From assembly GCA_964508975.1 (NCBI GenBank), contig CAZDVQ010000013.1:1-64000 (forward strand): a stretch of 64,000 bases of DNA, written 5' to 3'. A model generated the notes under the pieces. That model was not told the DNA's origin. It did not search any database and saw nothing but the letters and a program-made list of their open reading frames with translations. This stretch comes from CAZDVQ01 sp964508975. Lineage in GTDB: Bacteria > Bacteroidota > Bacteroidia > Chitinophagales > Saprospiraceae. Positions 57,216 to 64,000 of this stretch are shown piece after piece. The position numbers and the translations under genes were made by a program. Position 1 is the first letter of the stretch; every line of letters begins with the position of its first letter.

Positions 57216-59117
57216 ATGAAAAATATTATCTTGCTGCTGTGCCTGCTGTGCAGCCATTATCTACAAGCTGGGAACGACCCCAGGCCGCAACCCGTTTACT
57301 CCATTGTACGCGAAATCCATGAACTAGCATGGTACGAGCAACAAGCCGATTTGTGGAAAGCAAGCCTTGATCAACAAGCCAATAACCCCGATGGCTGGCT
57401 CAATTATTATCGTGCCGCCCGCAATATCCGCATCTTGTCGGGAGAGTCGAAGAAACATACCATCGCCAACATCATGGCAGGCATTGAACAACACGTTAAA
57501 GGGAGCTTTACCTACCATTTTGTGCGTTACCTGGAATCGCCCGACCGATTTGGCGACGATACCGAGCTACAAAAAGCCATCGCCCTGGCCCCGGACCGCT
57601 GGGAATACTATCCCGATTTGATGAATATCAACCTGGTGAAATACAACCCCGATGCCCTGAAAACTATATCGGAGCAATGGCTGGCCTCCGCGCAAATGTC
57701 GCCAGGTATTTTGGCATGGAACTACAATGCCTTGATTGGCTTGCCCGCTGATGCGATATTACTTACCGGCGGCGATAATGACACCTATCCAGCATTACTC
57801 CTGCAACACGGCCGAGGTTTCCGCACCGATGTACTGGTGGTGAACGAGTATCTCTGCGCCCTAGGCGATTATCGCAAACGGGTATTTGAAAAAGCAGGCA
57901 TTGAAGACCCCGCCAAAGGGCAAGACGTAGCAGATGCTGATAGCTTGGTTCAACACCTCATCAAGCATACGAAACGCCCGGTTTACCTAATGATTACCAC
58001 CTGTGATCAACGGACGGAACAGTTTACCGAGCAGTTATACCTTACAGGATTAACCTATCGCTACTCGCCAACCAACTACGACAACATGGCTGAGCTGCTG
58101 AACAATTACGAGCACCTATGGCTGAAAGACCAACTTAAAACCCGTGTATTAACCGATATCTCTGCATCGGTGCTGGATCAAATCAATGCGAATTACCTCG
58201 CTGCACTCATTAAACTGCATAGGCACTACATGGAGAAAGGCGATAAAGCCCTAGCTGCTGAAACCAAGGCCATGATGCTGGATATTGCCCAACGAGCCGA
58301 TTACATGGACATGGTGCGCGAGTATCTGGATGAAACTATCATTTGGACCAGCAAGCCTATCTTGAGCATCAATATCAAGAGCCTTGAAAAAAGCATGAAG
58401 GCGTTAAGTCCTAAACTATATGCCGCAGAGGCAGAGTTAAGTAACGAACAGTACGAACTGTTTTTACAAGATTTGCTCAAACGCCATGAGTTTGACAAAC
58501 TCAACCAGGCTCGTATCGCAGATAAAGACTGGAAACGCTACCTGCCTGCTGATGCGCAACACCTCAGTCCGAAAGATTATTTTGCTCACAGTACTTTTGA
58601 CGGGCCTAACTTCCCGGTGGTGAGCATCAGTTATGAGGCTGCACTGTTGTACTGCGATTGGTTAACCCAGCAATACAACGATGCTGACCCGAAAAAACGC
58701 CAGTACAAAAAGGTGAAATTCAGATTGCCCAGCGAGGCCGAATGGGAGCAAGCCGCTAGGGCCAACCGTGCTGCTGTGCTTTACCCCTGGGGCGGTAATC
58801 TGGTGACGAACCAGAAAGGCTGCTTTTTAGGCAACTTTGATGTAGAACGCGAAAAGCCCTGTGAAGGCTGTCCTGCTAAAGCCGAGGCAAACGATGGAGG
58901 ATGGTTTACCACGCCCGTAACCACTTATTACCCCAATGACTTAGGCCTGTACAACATGTCGGGTAACGTATCCGAGATGGTTAATGCCAAAGGCATAGCC
59001 AAGGGAGGCAGTTGGTACCACAGCCCCGATGCGGCAAAAATTACAGGACAACAAACCTATGAAGGCGCACAACCGTATGTAGGATTCCGTATCTTCATGG
59101 AAGTGATTGAACAATAA
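57216..59117 (+). CDS. Exported protein with C-terminal SUMF/FGE domain and GDNDT motif region
   Basis: The 633-residue protein has a signal peptide (residues 1-18). The N-terminal half is helical. Near residue 180 it has ADAILLTGGDNDTYPALLLQ followed by RTDVLVVNEYLCALGDYR, very like the soluble C-terminal part of DUF2723 membrane proteins. The C-terminal part from about 470 is a sulfatase-modifying-factor domain (FPVVSISYEAALLYCDWLTQ, KFRLPSEAEWEQAARANRA, YNMSGNVSEMVNAKG, KGGSWYHSPDAAK, VGFRIFME). The catalytic Cys of true FGE enzymes is not evident; a CEGC pair lies nearby. An ECF sigma gene follows after 3 bp. Function unknown; envelope sensing is an inference from this operon. Confidence 0.8.
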   Translation: MKNIILLLCLLCSHYLQAGNDPRPQPVYSIVREIHELAWYEQQADLWKASLDQQANNPDGWLNYYRAARNIRILSGESKKHTIANIMAGIEQHVKGSFTYHFVRYLESPDRFGDDTELQKAIALAPDRWEYYPDLMNINLVKYNPDALKTISEQWLASAQMSPGILAWNYNALIGLPADAILLTGGDNDTYPALLLQHGRGFRTDVLVVNEYLCALGDYRKRVFEKAGIEDPAKGQDVADADSLVQHLIKHTKRPVYLMITTCDQRTEQFTEQLYLTGLTYRYSPTNYDNMAELLNNYEHLWLKDQLKTRVLTDISASVLDQINANYLAALIKLHRHYMEKGDKALAAETKAMMLDIAQRADYMDMVREYLDETIIWTSKPILSINIKSLEKSMKALSPKLYAAEAELSNEQYELFLQDLLKRHEFDKLNQARIADKDWKRYLPADAQHLSPKDYFAHSTFDGPNFPVVSISYEAALLYCDWLTQQYNDADPKKRQYKKVKFRLPSEAEWEQAARANRAAVLYPWGGNLVTNQKGCFLGNFDVEREKPCEGCPAKAEANDGGWFTTPVTTYYPNDLGLYNMSGNVSEMVNAKGIAKGGSWYHSPDAAKITGQQTYEGAQPYVGFRIFMEVIEQ

Positions 59118-59120
59118 GCC

Positions 59121-59708
59121 GTGTTTTTCAAAAAAACAACATACAAGGATATGCCCGACGAGGCCTTGCTTCCCGCCATTGCTGGCGGGAAGCAGGCAGC
59201 CTTCGACGAGTTGTACCTTCGGTACTCGGATAGATTGTACCGCTTTTTCATGCGGATGTTGAACAACAACGCTATGCAGGCGGAGGACTTGACCCAAGAA
59301 ACTTTTATCAAGGTTTTTCAAGCCGCAGCCCGCTTTGACCCCGAGCGTAACTTTAACGCCTGGTGTTTTCATATAGCCCACAACCTCTTAAAAAACCACT
59401 GGCGCAAACAGTCGAAACTAGCTTACGATGAACTGGATGAACTAGACGACATTGCCTCTGGCAACAACATTCCCCAGGCGCTCGATTACCAGAAGTTCCA
59501 GGAAAATCTAGACGAAGTATTGCTACAACTCAAGGAGGGCCACCGGGCTTGTTTTATACTGCGTTACCAAGAAGGGCTCTCGATGAAAGAAATCAGCGAG
59601 GTATGTCAAGTACCTGAAGGCACCGTCCGGTCGAGGATACATTACAGCCTGAAATACTTGTCCACCCAACTGCGCCACTTTGAAGTTTTGAACACCACAG
59701 CACCTTAA
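59121..59708 (+). CDS. RNA polymerase ECF-type sigma factor
   Basis: The 195-residue protein has sigma region 2 (FDELYLRYSDRLYRFFMRML, DLTQETFIKVFQAAARF, FNAWCFHIAHNLLKNHWRK) and region 4 (LLQLKEGHRACFILRYQEGL, ISEVCQVPEGTVRSRIHYSL). It starts with GTG, 3 bp after the SUMF-domain gene, so translation is coupled. No later ATG keeps the whole region 2. It would direct RNA polymerase to a small regulon, probably controlled by the next gene's product. Confidence 0.93.
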   Translation: MFFKKTTYKDMPDEALLPAIAGGKQAAFDELYLRYSDRLYRFFMRMLNNNAMQAEDLTQETFIKVFQAAARFDPERNFNAWCFHIAHNLLKNHWRKQSKLAYDELDELDDIASGNNIPQALDYQKFQENLDEVLLQLKEGHRACFILRYQEGLSMKEISEVCQVPEGTVRSRIHYSLKYLSTQLRHFEVLNTTAP

Positions 59709-59712
59709 GATT

Positions 59713-60273
59713 ATGGAAAAATTTGAACGATATGAACAACTCTTGCAGCAAAAAGCATATGAGGAGCTTACGCCGCAAGAACAAGCACTGGCCGAAACCT
59801 TTGGTGGTGCCGAATCATATACTGCATCGCGGGCTGCATTGTTGGCATTGCAACAACATTTGCAACACAACGGTGCTAAACCATCGGCAGGACTGCAACA
59901 GCGTTTGCGCCGCCAATTACCACGGCGTTTGTATAGCTTTAGTGCATTAGGCTTGGTGTCGGCTGCAATACTGCTCCTGACCTTAGGTACAGCCTTGGGT
60001 TATACCTTGCGGGTATTGACCAGCCCTGATCCGGCTCCGCAAGCGCCAGCAGAACCATCGGTTAAATATGCTACTATTCACGATACCATTTACTTGGACC
60101 GCATCGTGGAGAAAACCATTAAGGTGATAGAACGAGTGCCCACTTATAAATCGCCGCAGTACAACATTTCACCTAAGACTCAAGACACTGCCAAGTTTGC
60201 ATCGCAGCCTAAGGGTAGGAGCTTGAAAGAAGATGCTGACTTGTTGCGCTTTGTGGATAGGCGGGGGATTTAA
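59713..60273 (+). CDS. Putative anti-sigma factor (single-pass membrane protein)
   Basis: The 186-residue protein has an N-terminal cytoplasmic helical part (MEKFERYEQLLQQKAYEELT, QALAETFGG), one membrane helix at about residues 76-99 (ALGLVSAAILLLTLGTALGY) and a periplasmic Pro-rich region of about 90 residues. Its place 4 bp after an ECF sigma gene and its topology fit an anti-sigma factor, but no clear zinc anti-sigma motif (HxxxCxxC) is present. Its stop overlaps the stop of convergent aroE by 4 bp. Confidence 0.7.
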   Translation: MEKFERYEQLLQQKAYEELTPQEQALAETFGGAESYTASRAALLALQQHLQHNGAKPSAGLQQRLRRQLPRRLYSFSALGLVSAAILLLTLGTALGYTLRVLTSPDPAPQAPAEPSVKYATIHDTIYLDRIVEKTIKVIERVPTYKSPQYNISPKTQDTAKFASQPKGRSLKEDADLLRFVDRRGI

Positions 60274-61001
60274 GTTTGGAACCACACCCAAGCCGCCTCT
60301 GCTTGGCCGTGTAACATAGCTAGGCCATCTTGAATGTGAGCTCCTTGGGCTTGACCTCTTTTTAAAAACTCGGTAGGACTGGGGTTATACACCAGGTCGA
60401 ATAAATAATGTCCAGAGCCCAGCGCTTCGTACGGTATGGCTGGGGCTTCTGTAATATTGGGGTACATCCCCACAGGACTACAATTGATGATCAAAACGTG
60501 TTTAAGGATCACTGCTGCTGTGACTTCATCGTAAGTCATGGCAGTTGGTGTTTTATGCCTCGATACTTGTTGTACTGGTATACCCATCGTTTTTAAAACC
60601 TGACAAACGGCTTTCGATGAACCTCCAGTGCCCAAAACTAAGGCCGCTGGAACAAGGTTTTGGCCTAAAAATGCTTCAAGGCTTTGCCTGAACCCAACAA
60701 TGTCGGTATTGTAACCAACACTTTTACCGGCTTTTAGTACAATGGTGTTTACCGCGCCCACGCTGGCGGCACACGGTGCCAATTCATCGAGGTAAGGTAT
60801 AATTGTCTGTTTATGTGGGATGGTTACATTTAAACCCTTGAGCATCGGGTTATCGGCTAAAAGCTTTGGGAAATCAGTAATATGTTCAAGCGGGAAAAGC
60901 TCGTAACGGTAGGGTAGACCTAGTTGTTCAAACTTATGGTTAAAGTACTGTTTCGAAAAACTATGCCCCAAGGGGTAGCCAATTAAGCCGAATAAACTCA
61001 T
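60270..61001 (-). CDS. aroE: Shikimate dehydrogenase
   Basis: The enzyme reduces 3-dehydroshikimate with NADPH. In this 243-residue protein the substrate site is GYPLGHSFSKQYFNHKF near residue 7 and GLNVTIPHKQTIIPYLDE with catalytic Lys. The cofactor loop reads ALVLGTGGSSKAVCQVLK, and NTDIVGFRQSL is also conserved. The frame extends upstream by 25 residues, but MSLFGLIGYPLGHS at 61001 is the natural start and overlaps the DUF368 stop by 4 bp, coupling the two. It completes a shikimate pathway part with the DAHPS-CM fusion at 12 kb. Confidence 0.95.
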   Translation of the reverse strand: MSLFGLIGYPLGHSFSKQYFNHKFEQLGLPYRYELFPLEHITDFPKLLADNPMLKGLNVTIPHKQTIIPYLDELAPCAASVGAVNTIVLKAGKSVGYNTDIVGFRQSLEAFLGQNLVPAALVLGTGGSSKAVCQVLKTMGIPVQQVSRHKTPTAMTYDEVTAAVILKHVLIINCSPVGMYPNITEAPAIPYEALGSGHYLFDLVYNPSPTEFLKRGQAQGAHIQDGLAMLHGQAEAAWVWFQT

Positions 61002-61918
61002 GCTTCGGGTTTGCTGCTTCCAATTTTCTCCAAGATAAATACCATCAGAAAGCCTAGCACCAACAACAGCAAACAATATACTACCATCGGGTCTCCTTCG
61101 TAACCTGACGGGAATACGTTTTGGGTTAGCATGGGTACTTCCTCTCCGTGGCTATCAATGCGGGTTTGGGTTACATTTTGCCAAGGCCAAACCTTGTTCA
61201 GCGAGCCAATCATAAAGCCCGTGAGCAAGGCTAGGGTAGGGGCGTAGTAGTGTTTGAAAGTCCAAGACAAAACGTGCGAGAACAACAGGATACCAATCAA
61301 ACAGCCTGAGGCAAAAATGGCCAAGAATAAAATATTTCGGTCGTTAAGCGCACCAAGCACATGTGCGTACATACCCATGAGCAACAGGATAAAACTACCT
61401 GAAATGCCCGGTAATATCATGGCGCAAATGGCAATGGCTCCACTCAAGAAAACCATCCAGTAGGCCGTTGTAGCCTCTGTAGGGGCTAATATGGTGATGA
61501 TGTAGGCAATGGCAGTGCCCACTATCAAGCTAGCAATAGTGGTAATGTTCCATTTGCTTACAGACTTGCCTACGAACCAAGTAGATGCTATCACCAAGCC
61601 AAAAAAGAATGACCAGATAAGTTGTGGATAAGCCTCAAGCGCCCAGCTCAATCCTTTGGCCAAGGTAAACAAGCTCGTAGCAATACCTGAAAGTAGTATA
61701 ACCAGGAATGTTCCATCAATCTTGGCCCAAGCGGCTCCAACGCCTTCTTTCAACAAGAGTTGGAAGGTGCTTGGCGTTACCGATTTGATAGCGTTGAGCA
61801 AACGCTCGTAAATGCCTGTAATAAAGGCAACTGTACCACCCGATACGCCGGGAACCACATCGGCAGCGCCCATGGCCATGCCTTTAAAATATAGTAATAA
61901 CGCGCTTTTAATATCCAT
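60998..61918 (-). CDS. DUF368 membrane protein (undecaprenyl-phosphate recycling, PopT-like)
   Basis: The 306-residue protein has eight or more predicted membrane helices. The family signatures are ADVVPGVSGGTVAFITGIYE at residues 18-37 and an internal repeat, MILPGISGSFILLLMGMY, near 165-182. DUF368 proteins (PopT) have been shown to help return the lipid carrier undecaprenyl phosphate to the cytoplasmic face. This fits the cell-wall setting with murF and the GT-C enzyme. A -7 element TATCTTTG (minus strand, 61936-61943) lies 17 bp before the ATG. aroE follows with a 4-bp overlap. Confidence 0.9.
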   Translation of the reverse strand: MDIKSALLLYFKGMAMGAADVVPGVSGGTVAFITGIYERLLNAIKSVTPSTFQLLLKEGVGAAWAKIDGTFLVILLSGIATSLFTLAKGLSWALEAYPQLIWSFFFGLVIASTWFVGKSVSKWNITTIASLIVGTAIAYIITILAPTEATTAYWMVFLSGAIAICAMILPGISGSFILLLMGMYAHVLGALNDRNILFLAIFASGCLIGILLFSHVLSWTFKHYYAPTLALLTGFMIGSLNKVWPWQNVTQTRIDSHGEEVPMLTQNVFPSGYEGDPMVVYCLLLLVLGFLMVFILEKIGSSKPEA

Positions 61919-61935
61919 GATGCTAAGTTTGGGCG

Positions 61936-61943
61936 CAAAGATA
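61936..61943 (-). promoter_or_regulatory. Predicted -7 element for the DUF368-aroE operon
   Basis: TATCTTTG on the minus strand is an exact match to the consensus; no TTTG is at the right distance. A leader of about 10 bases is implied. Confidence 0.6.
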
Positions 61944-62033
61944 TACTTTTTACATGAGCTGTGAACCCACGAATCGGGATATTGACTTTAGCACATCCCA
62001 TCATTTTATCGTTTATTCATTTGTTCTATTTTT

Positions 62034-62160
62034 GGGGCGCGTCGGCCTATGGCCGTCGGGCTATGCGCGGCTGCGCGAGCTTGTCCCTTGCGCTGCGCGC
62101 TGCGGGAGCGCCTTTGGCGCCCGCTTCTATCCCTCGCGCGGGGGCGGGGGCTGCGTGAGC
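62034..62160 (+). repeat. GC-rich hairpin-array repeat R14
   Basis: Begins TTTTTGGGGCGCGTCGG and contains CGGCC-TAT-GGCCG and GGCGCC-TTT-GGCGCC. It runs to about GGGGGCTGCGTGAGC. The 3' end is less typical (a CTGCGTGA variant), so the boundary is approximate. AT-rich ATCATTTTATCGTTTATTC precedes it, as at R6. Confidence 0.75.
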
Positions 62161-62235
62161 TGCGTGGAAGGTGCGGCGGAGGTAGAGTGATTTTGAAAAA
62201 AGTACTAAGTATGAAAGTAGTATCGTATAATTCAT

Positions 62236-62243
62236 TATATTTG
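62236..62243 (+). promoter_or_regulatory. Predicted -7 element for the terminal lipoprotein gene
   Basis: TATATTTG matches the consensus; a leader of about 160 bases would follow with no gene in it. No -33 box is visible. Confidence 0.5.
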
Positions 62244-62407
62244 TAACTAGTTATATTTCTATGAAATGATATTTTTACCATAATTACGTCAAGGACGGGA
62301 CCTTTTCCATAAATAATAATAACGACGTAGTGTGTAGAAGCATAGAAAATAACTTGCATTGTTTTTATTAACAGGGATTTTTATTAAAAGCCATAAACGG
62401 ATTTAAC

Positions 62408-63409
62408 ATGAAAAAAATTATTTTTTTTGCAGTGGTTTTAAGCATATTCTCATGTAAAAAAGGGAATCTAGATTCAATTATTACCTCTACTGATGTTACG
62501 GTTGAAAAAACTGTAACACAGCTCTTAGAGCCTCCTTTGATTCATGGACGGCTTGTTTTCTCGTCAGAAAGCCACTTTGATGACTATTTACAATATCTCG
62601 GAGACATTTATAATGCTCAAGGAGAAGAAGGGCTTAATAGTTGGGAGGTATCAAAAGGATTTACCTCTATGAGGTCTAACTTTTATGCTAATACTCCAGA
62701 CAGTATAGTTGAAAGCCTTGAAGATTTACCTATAAATGACTTAGTACTTTTCTCATTATTAAATACGGGTGGAATCATTGAGGTAAATCCTTGGATTTTT
62801 AAGCTAAACACCGAATCTCGTCTTATCTATGTACTACCTAGTAGTTATGCAGGGGCCGCTAATGATCTTTTCAATACACCTAGCAGCCCTGATATTGTTC
62901 AGTTAAGTTTCGATGACGAGGTTTTTGAAATTTTAAGTTCAAGCAGCGACGATTCAAAGAATAGAGAAAGCTGTAGGCCGTGTACAAGGGCGGATGGAGA
63001 TTCTGAAGGATGGGAAGACTATTGCGACCTTACAATTGGCACCCGTTATACATTCAGGTACAAAGCTAGGCACAAGTACGAAAATTTTGGTATTACCAAA
63101 ACCTTGTTTTCAGAACTTTGCCACAGAAAACGTAGAGGAGGGAGCCTTTACAATCACTTCGTTAATCACGACATTTATTTCAGATATCGCTGGTTAAGCA
63201 AAAGGTGCGAATGGGGTGAACTGACGAAATTATGGAGTAATCCCAACTGGGATGGCATAGCAAGGGATAGAACTTGGTACCATTATAGGGGAACAAGCTG
63301 TCTGAAAGCATTTGAGCTCGAAACCTCATTTGAAATCAGCAACTTATGCGATGATGGCAGGAGACTCCGTATTGACCTTAACCCTATTGCTAATGGTTCA
63401 TTCAACTAA
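62408..63409 (+). CDS. Putative lipoprotein of unknown function
   Basis: I do not recognise a family. The 333-residue product has a lipoprotein signal (MKKIIFFAVVLSIFSC, Cys16) and a helical, acidic N-terminal half (SHFDDYLQYLGDIYNAQGEE and SIVESLEDLPINDLVLFSLL). A Cys-rich C-terminal part follows, with CRPCTR, DYCDL, ELCHRK, RCEWG, SCLK and NLCDD. The even spacing of these cysteines suggests several disulfides in the periplasm or at the surface. The gene is clearly richer in A and T than most of the window, and it overlaps the start of the next gene by 17 bp, suggesting a pair. Confidence 0.75.
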   Translation: MKKIIFFAVVLSIFSCKKGNLDSIITSTDVTVEKTVTQLLEPPLIHGRLVFSSESHFDDYLQYLGDIYNAQGEEGLNSWEVSKGFTSMRSNFYANTPDSIVESLEDLPINDLVLFSLLNTGGIIEVNPWIFKLNTESRLIYVLPSSYAGAANDLFNTPSSPDIVQLSFDDEVFEILSSSSDDSKNRESCRPCTRADGDSEGWEDYCDLTIGTRYTFRYKARHKYENFGITKTLFSELCHRKRRGGSLYNHFVNHDIYFRYRWLSKRCEWGELTKLWSNPNWDGIARDRTWYHYRGTSCLKAFELETSFEISNLCDDGRRLRIDLNPIANGSFN

Positions 63410-64000
63410 GTTATTCACGTTAATACTAATTTGCTGTAACCATTTACTTGCTGCGCAACAGTGGGGAGTTTGCCTGTATACAAGGGCAGACCAAACGATA
63501 CTGTTTCGCGAAAAAGGCTTGTCTGGCGGTGGGTACTTTAGCAACCCCTTTATACCTTACCCTGCTTTCGGGCTAGAATGCTCTTACAAAGGTGCGGGCC
63601 ATAAATATTCTTTGTTTGTAGAGAATTACAGCCAATTCACAAACGTTAGGTTACACAAGGCAGACAGCATTCCATTCGGGATTAATAGTTCCAGTTCTGG
63701 CGGTTTAATGCCTGTTGGCGGGGGCATTAAGTACCTCAAACAGGTGTATGCTGCTAAAAAAATTTACTTGGAAACAGGGCTTGGCATTATGGTTAAAAGA
63801 TATAACGCAAATCGATCTACCAATCTTGGAGGAACTAGCAGACCTGGTGTTTATCAATTTTTAAATTACAAAGTTGATAAATCAAGAAGTTGGAACTTAA
63901 CCTTACTGGCCAACGTGCTAGTTAATTTTAAAATCTGGAAACGAGGAGAATTGAGTCTAGGGGTAAATTTGCACTTAGGGCTTTGGCAACTGGAAAAAAG
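63393..64000 (+). CDS. Exported beta-rich protein, cut by window edge
   Basis: The frame begins with an ATG inside the end of the lipoprotein gene and runs off the window (about 202 codons). It has a signal peptide (MVHSTKLFTLILICCNHLLA, then AQQ). Alternating strands with aromatic and Gly residues follow (GGYFSNPFIPYPAFGLEC, YSLFVENYSQFTN, KIYLETGLGIMVKRYN, WNLTLLANVLVNFKIW, LSLGVNLHLGLWQ), the pattern of an outer-membrane barrel. I see no named family. The overlap with the lipoprotein gene suggests the two act together, and both are AT-rich. Confidence 0.7.
   Translation, partial: MVHSTKLFTLILICCNHLLAAQQWGVCLYTRADQTILFREKGLSGGGYFSNPFIPYPAFGLECSYKGAGHKYSLFVENYSQFTNVRLHKADSIPFGINSSSSGGLMPVGGGIKYLKQVYAAKKIYLETGLGIMVKRYNANRSTNLGGTSRPGVYQFLNYKVDKSRSWNLTLLANVLVNFKIWKRGELSLGVNLHLGLWQLEK

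Noticed and set aside
1..64000. tRNA or rRNA genes
   Set aside because: No cloverleaf with the T-arm consensus and no rRNA stretch was seen in any gap on either strand.

Overview
The window comes from a member of the Bacteroidota. The evidence is a gldJ gene next to a PorP/SprF-family gene, a secreted protein with a type IX secretion (T9SS) C-terminal sorting domain, a GYDIA-type GHMP kinase, a RicT protein with a Cys-rich N-terminus, start codons without Shine-Dalgarno sequences, and promoters of the phylum's TTTG-N19-21-TAnnTTTG type. Three promoters match both boxes exactly (before rpsL, gldJ and holB). A gliding, T9SS-bearing lineage such as Saprospiria would fit, but I cannot place it below phylum from sequence reading alone.

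Layout. 0-1.1 kb: the end of an IS3-like insertion sequence with an A9G frameshift site. 1.3-6.1 kb: mostly minus-strand genes (DUF2306 membrane protein, YARHG lipoprotein, galT, SUI1 factor, a DUF4412-like secreted protein, a TPR protein). 6.4-7.9 kb: pyrR-pyrB. 8.3-11.3 kb: a 1000-residue exported coiled-coil protein ending at a perfect hairpin. 11.5-12.6 kb: a fused DAHP synthase/chorismate mutase. 13.3-17.3 kb: porP/sprF-like gene, gldJ, murF. 17.3-18.4 kb: an arginase-fold protein without recognisable metal ligands. 19-24.5 kb: a T9SS cargo protein, an amino-acid dehydrogenase and an OmpA protein. 24.6-33.4 kb: mevalonate-type kinase, GT-C glycosyltransferase, sugar nucleotidyltransferase, M28 peptidase, ricT and holB. 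34-37.2 kb: a peptide-transport binding protein and mvaD. 37.4-56.4 kb: one uninterrupted ribosomal superoperon (rpsL-rpsG-fusA, then S10-spc-alpha through rplQ, no tuf). 57.2-60.3 kb: a FGE/SUMF-domain protein, an ECF sigma factor and a putative anti-sigma protein. 60.3-61.9 kb: aroE and a DUF368 lipid-carrier transporter. 62.4-64 kb: an unknown lipoprotein and a truncated exported beta-rich protein.

The most unusual feature is a family of about 14 GC-rich intergenic elements of roughly 100-170 bp. Each is a string of small palindromes with 2-5-base loops. They begin T-rich-GGGCG and end in CTMACGCA or CATCGCTGGCGCA, and modules appear reshuffled between copies. They occupy most long intergenic gaps, including one inside the ribosomal operon between rpsG and fusA. 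Several carry short AT-rich tandem tracts at the GGGCG end, and one seems to have been hit by a 285-bp inverted-repeat element with a 10-bp direct repeat on each side.

Functionally the window combines translation (ribosome, EF-G, IF-1, SUI1, RNA polymerase alpha, SecY, methionine aminopeptidase), envelope building (murF, DUF368, GT-C, nucleotidyltransferase, OmpA), type IX secretion and gliding, isoprenoid synthesis (two mevalonate steps), aromatic amino-acid synthesis (aroE and the DAHPS-CM fusion) and pyrimidine synthesis.
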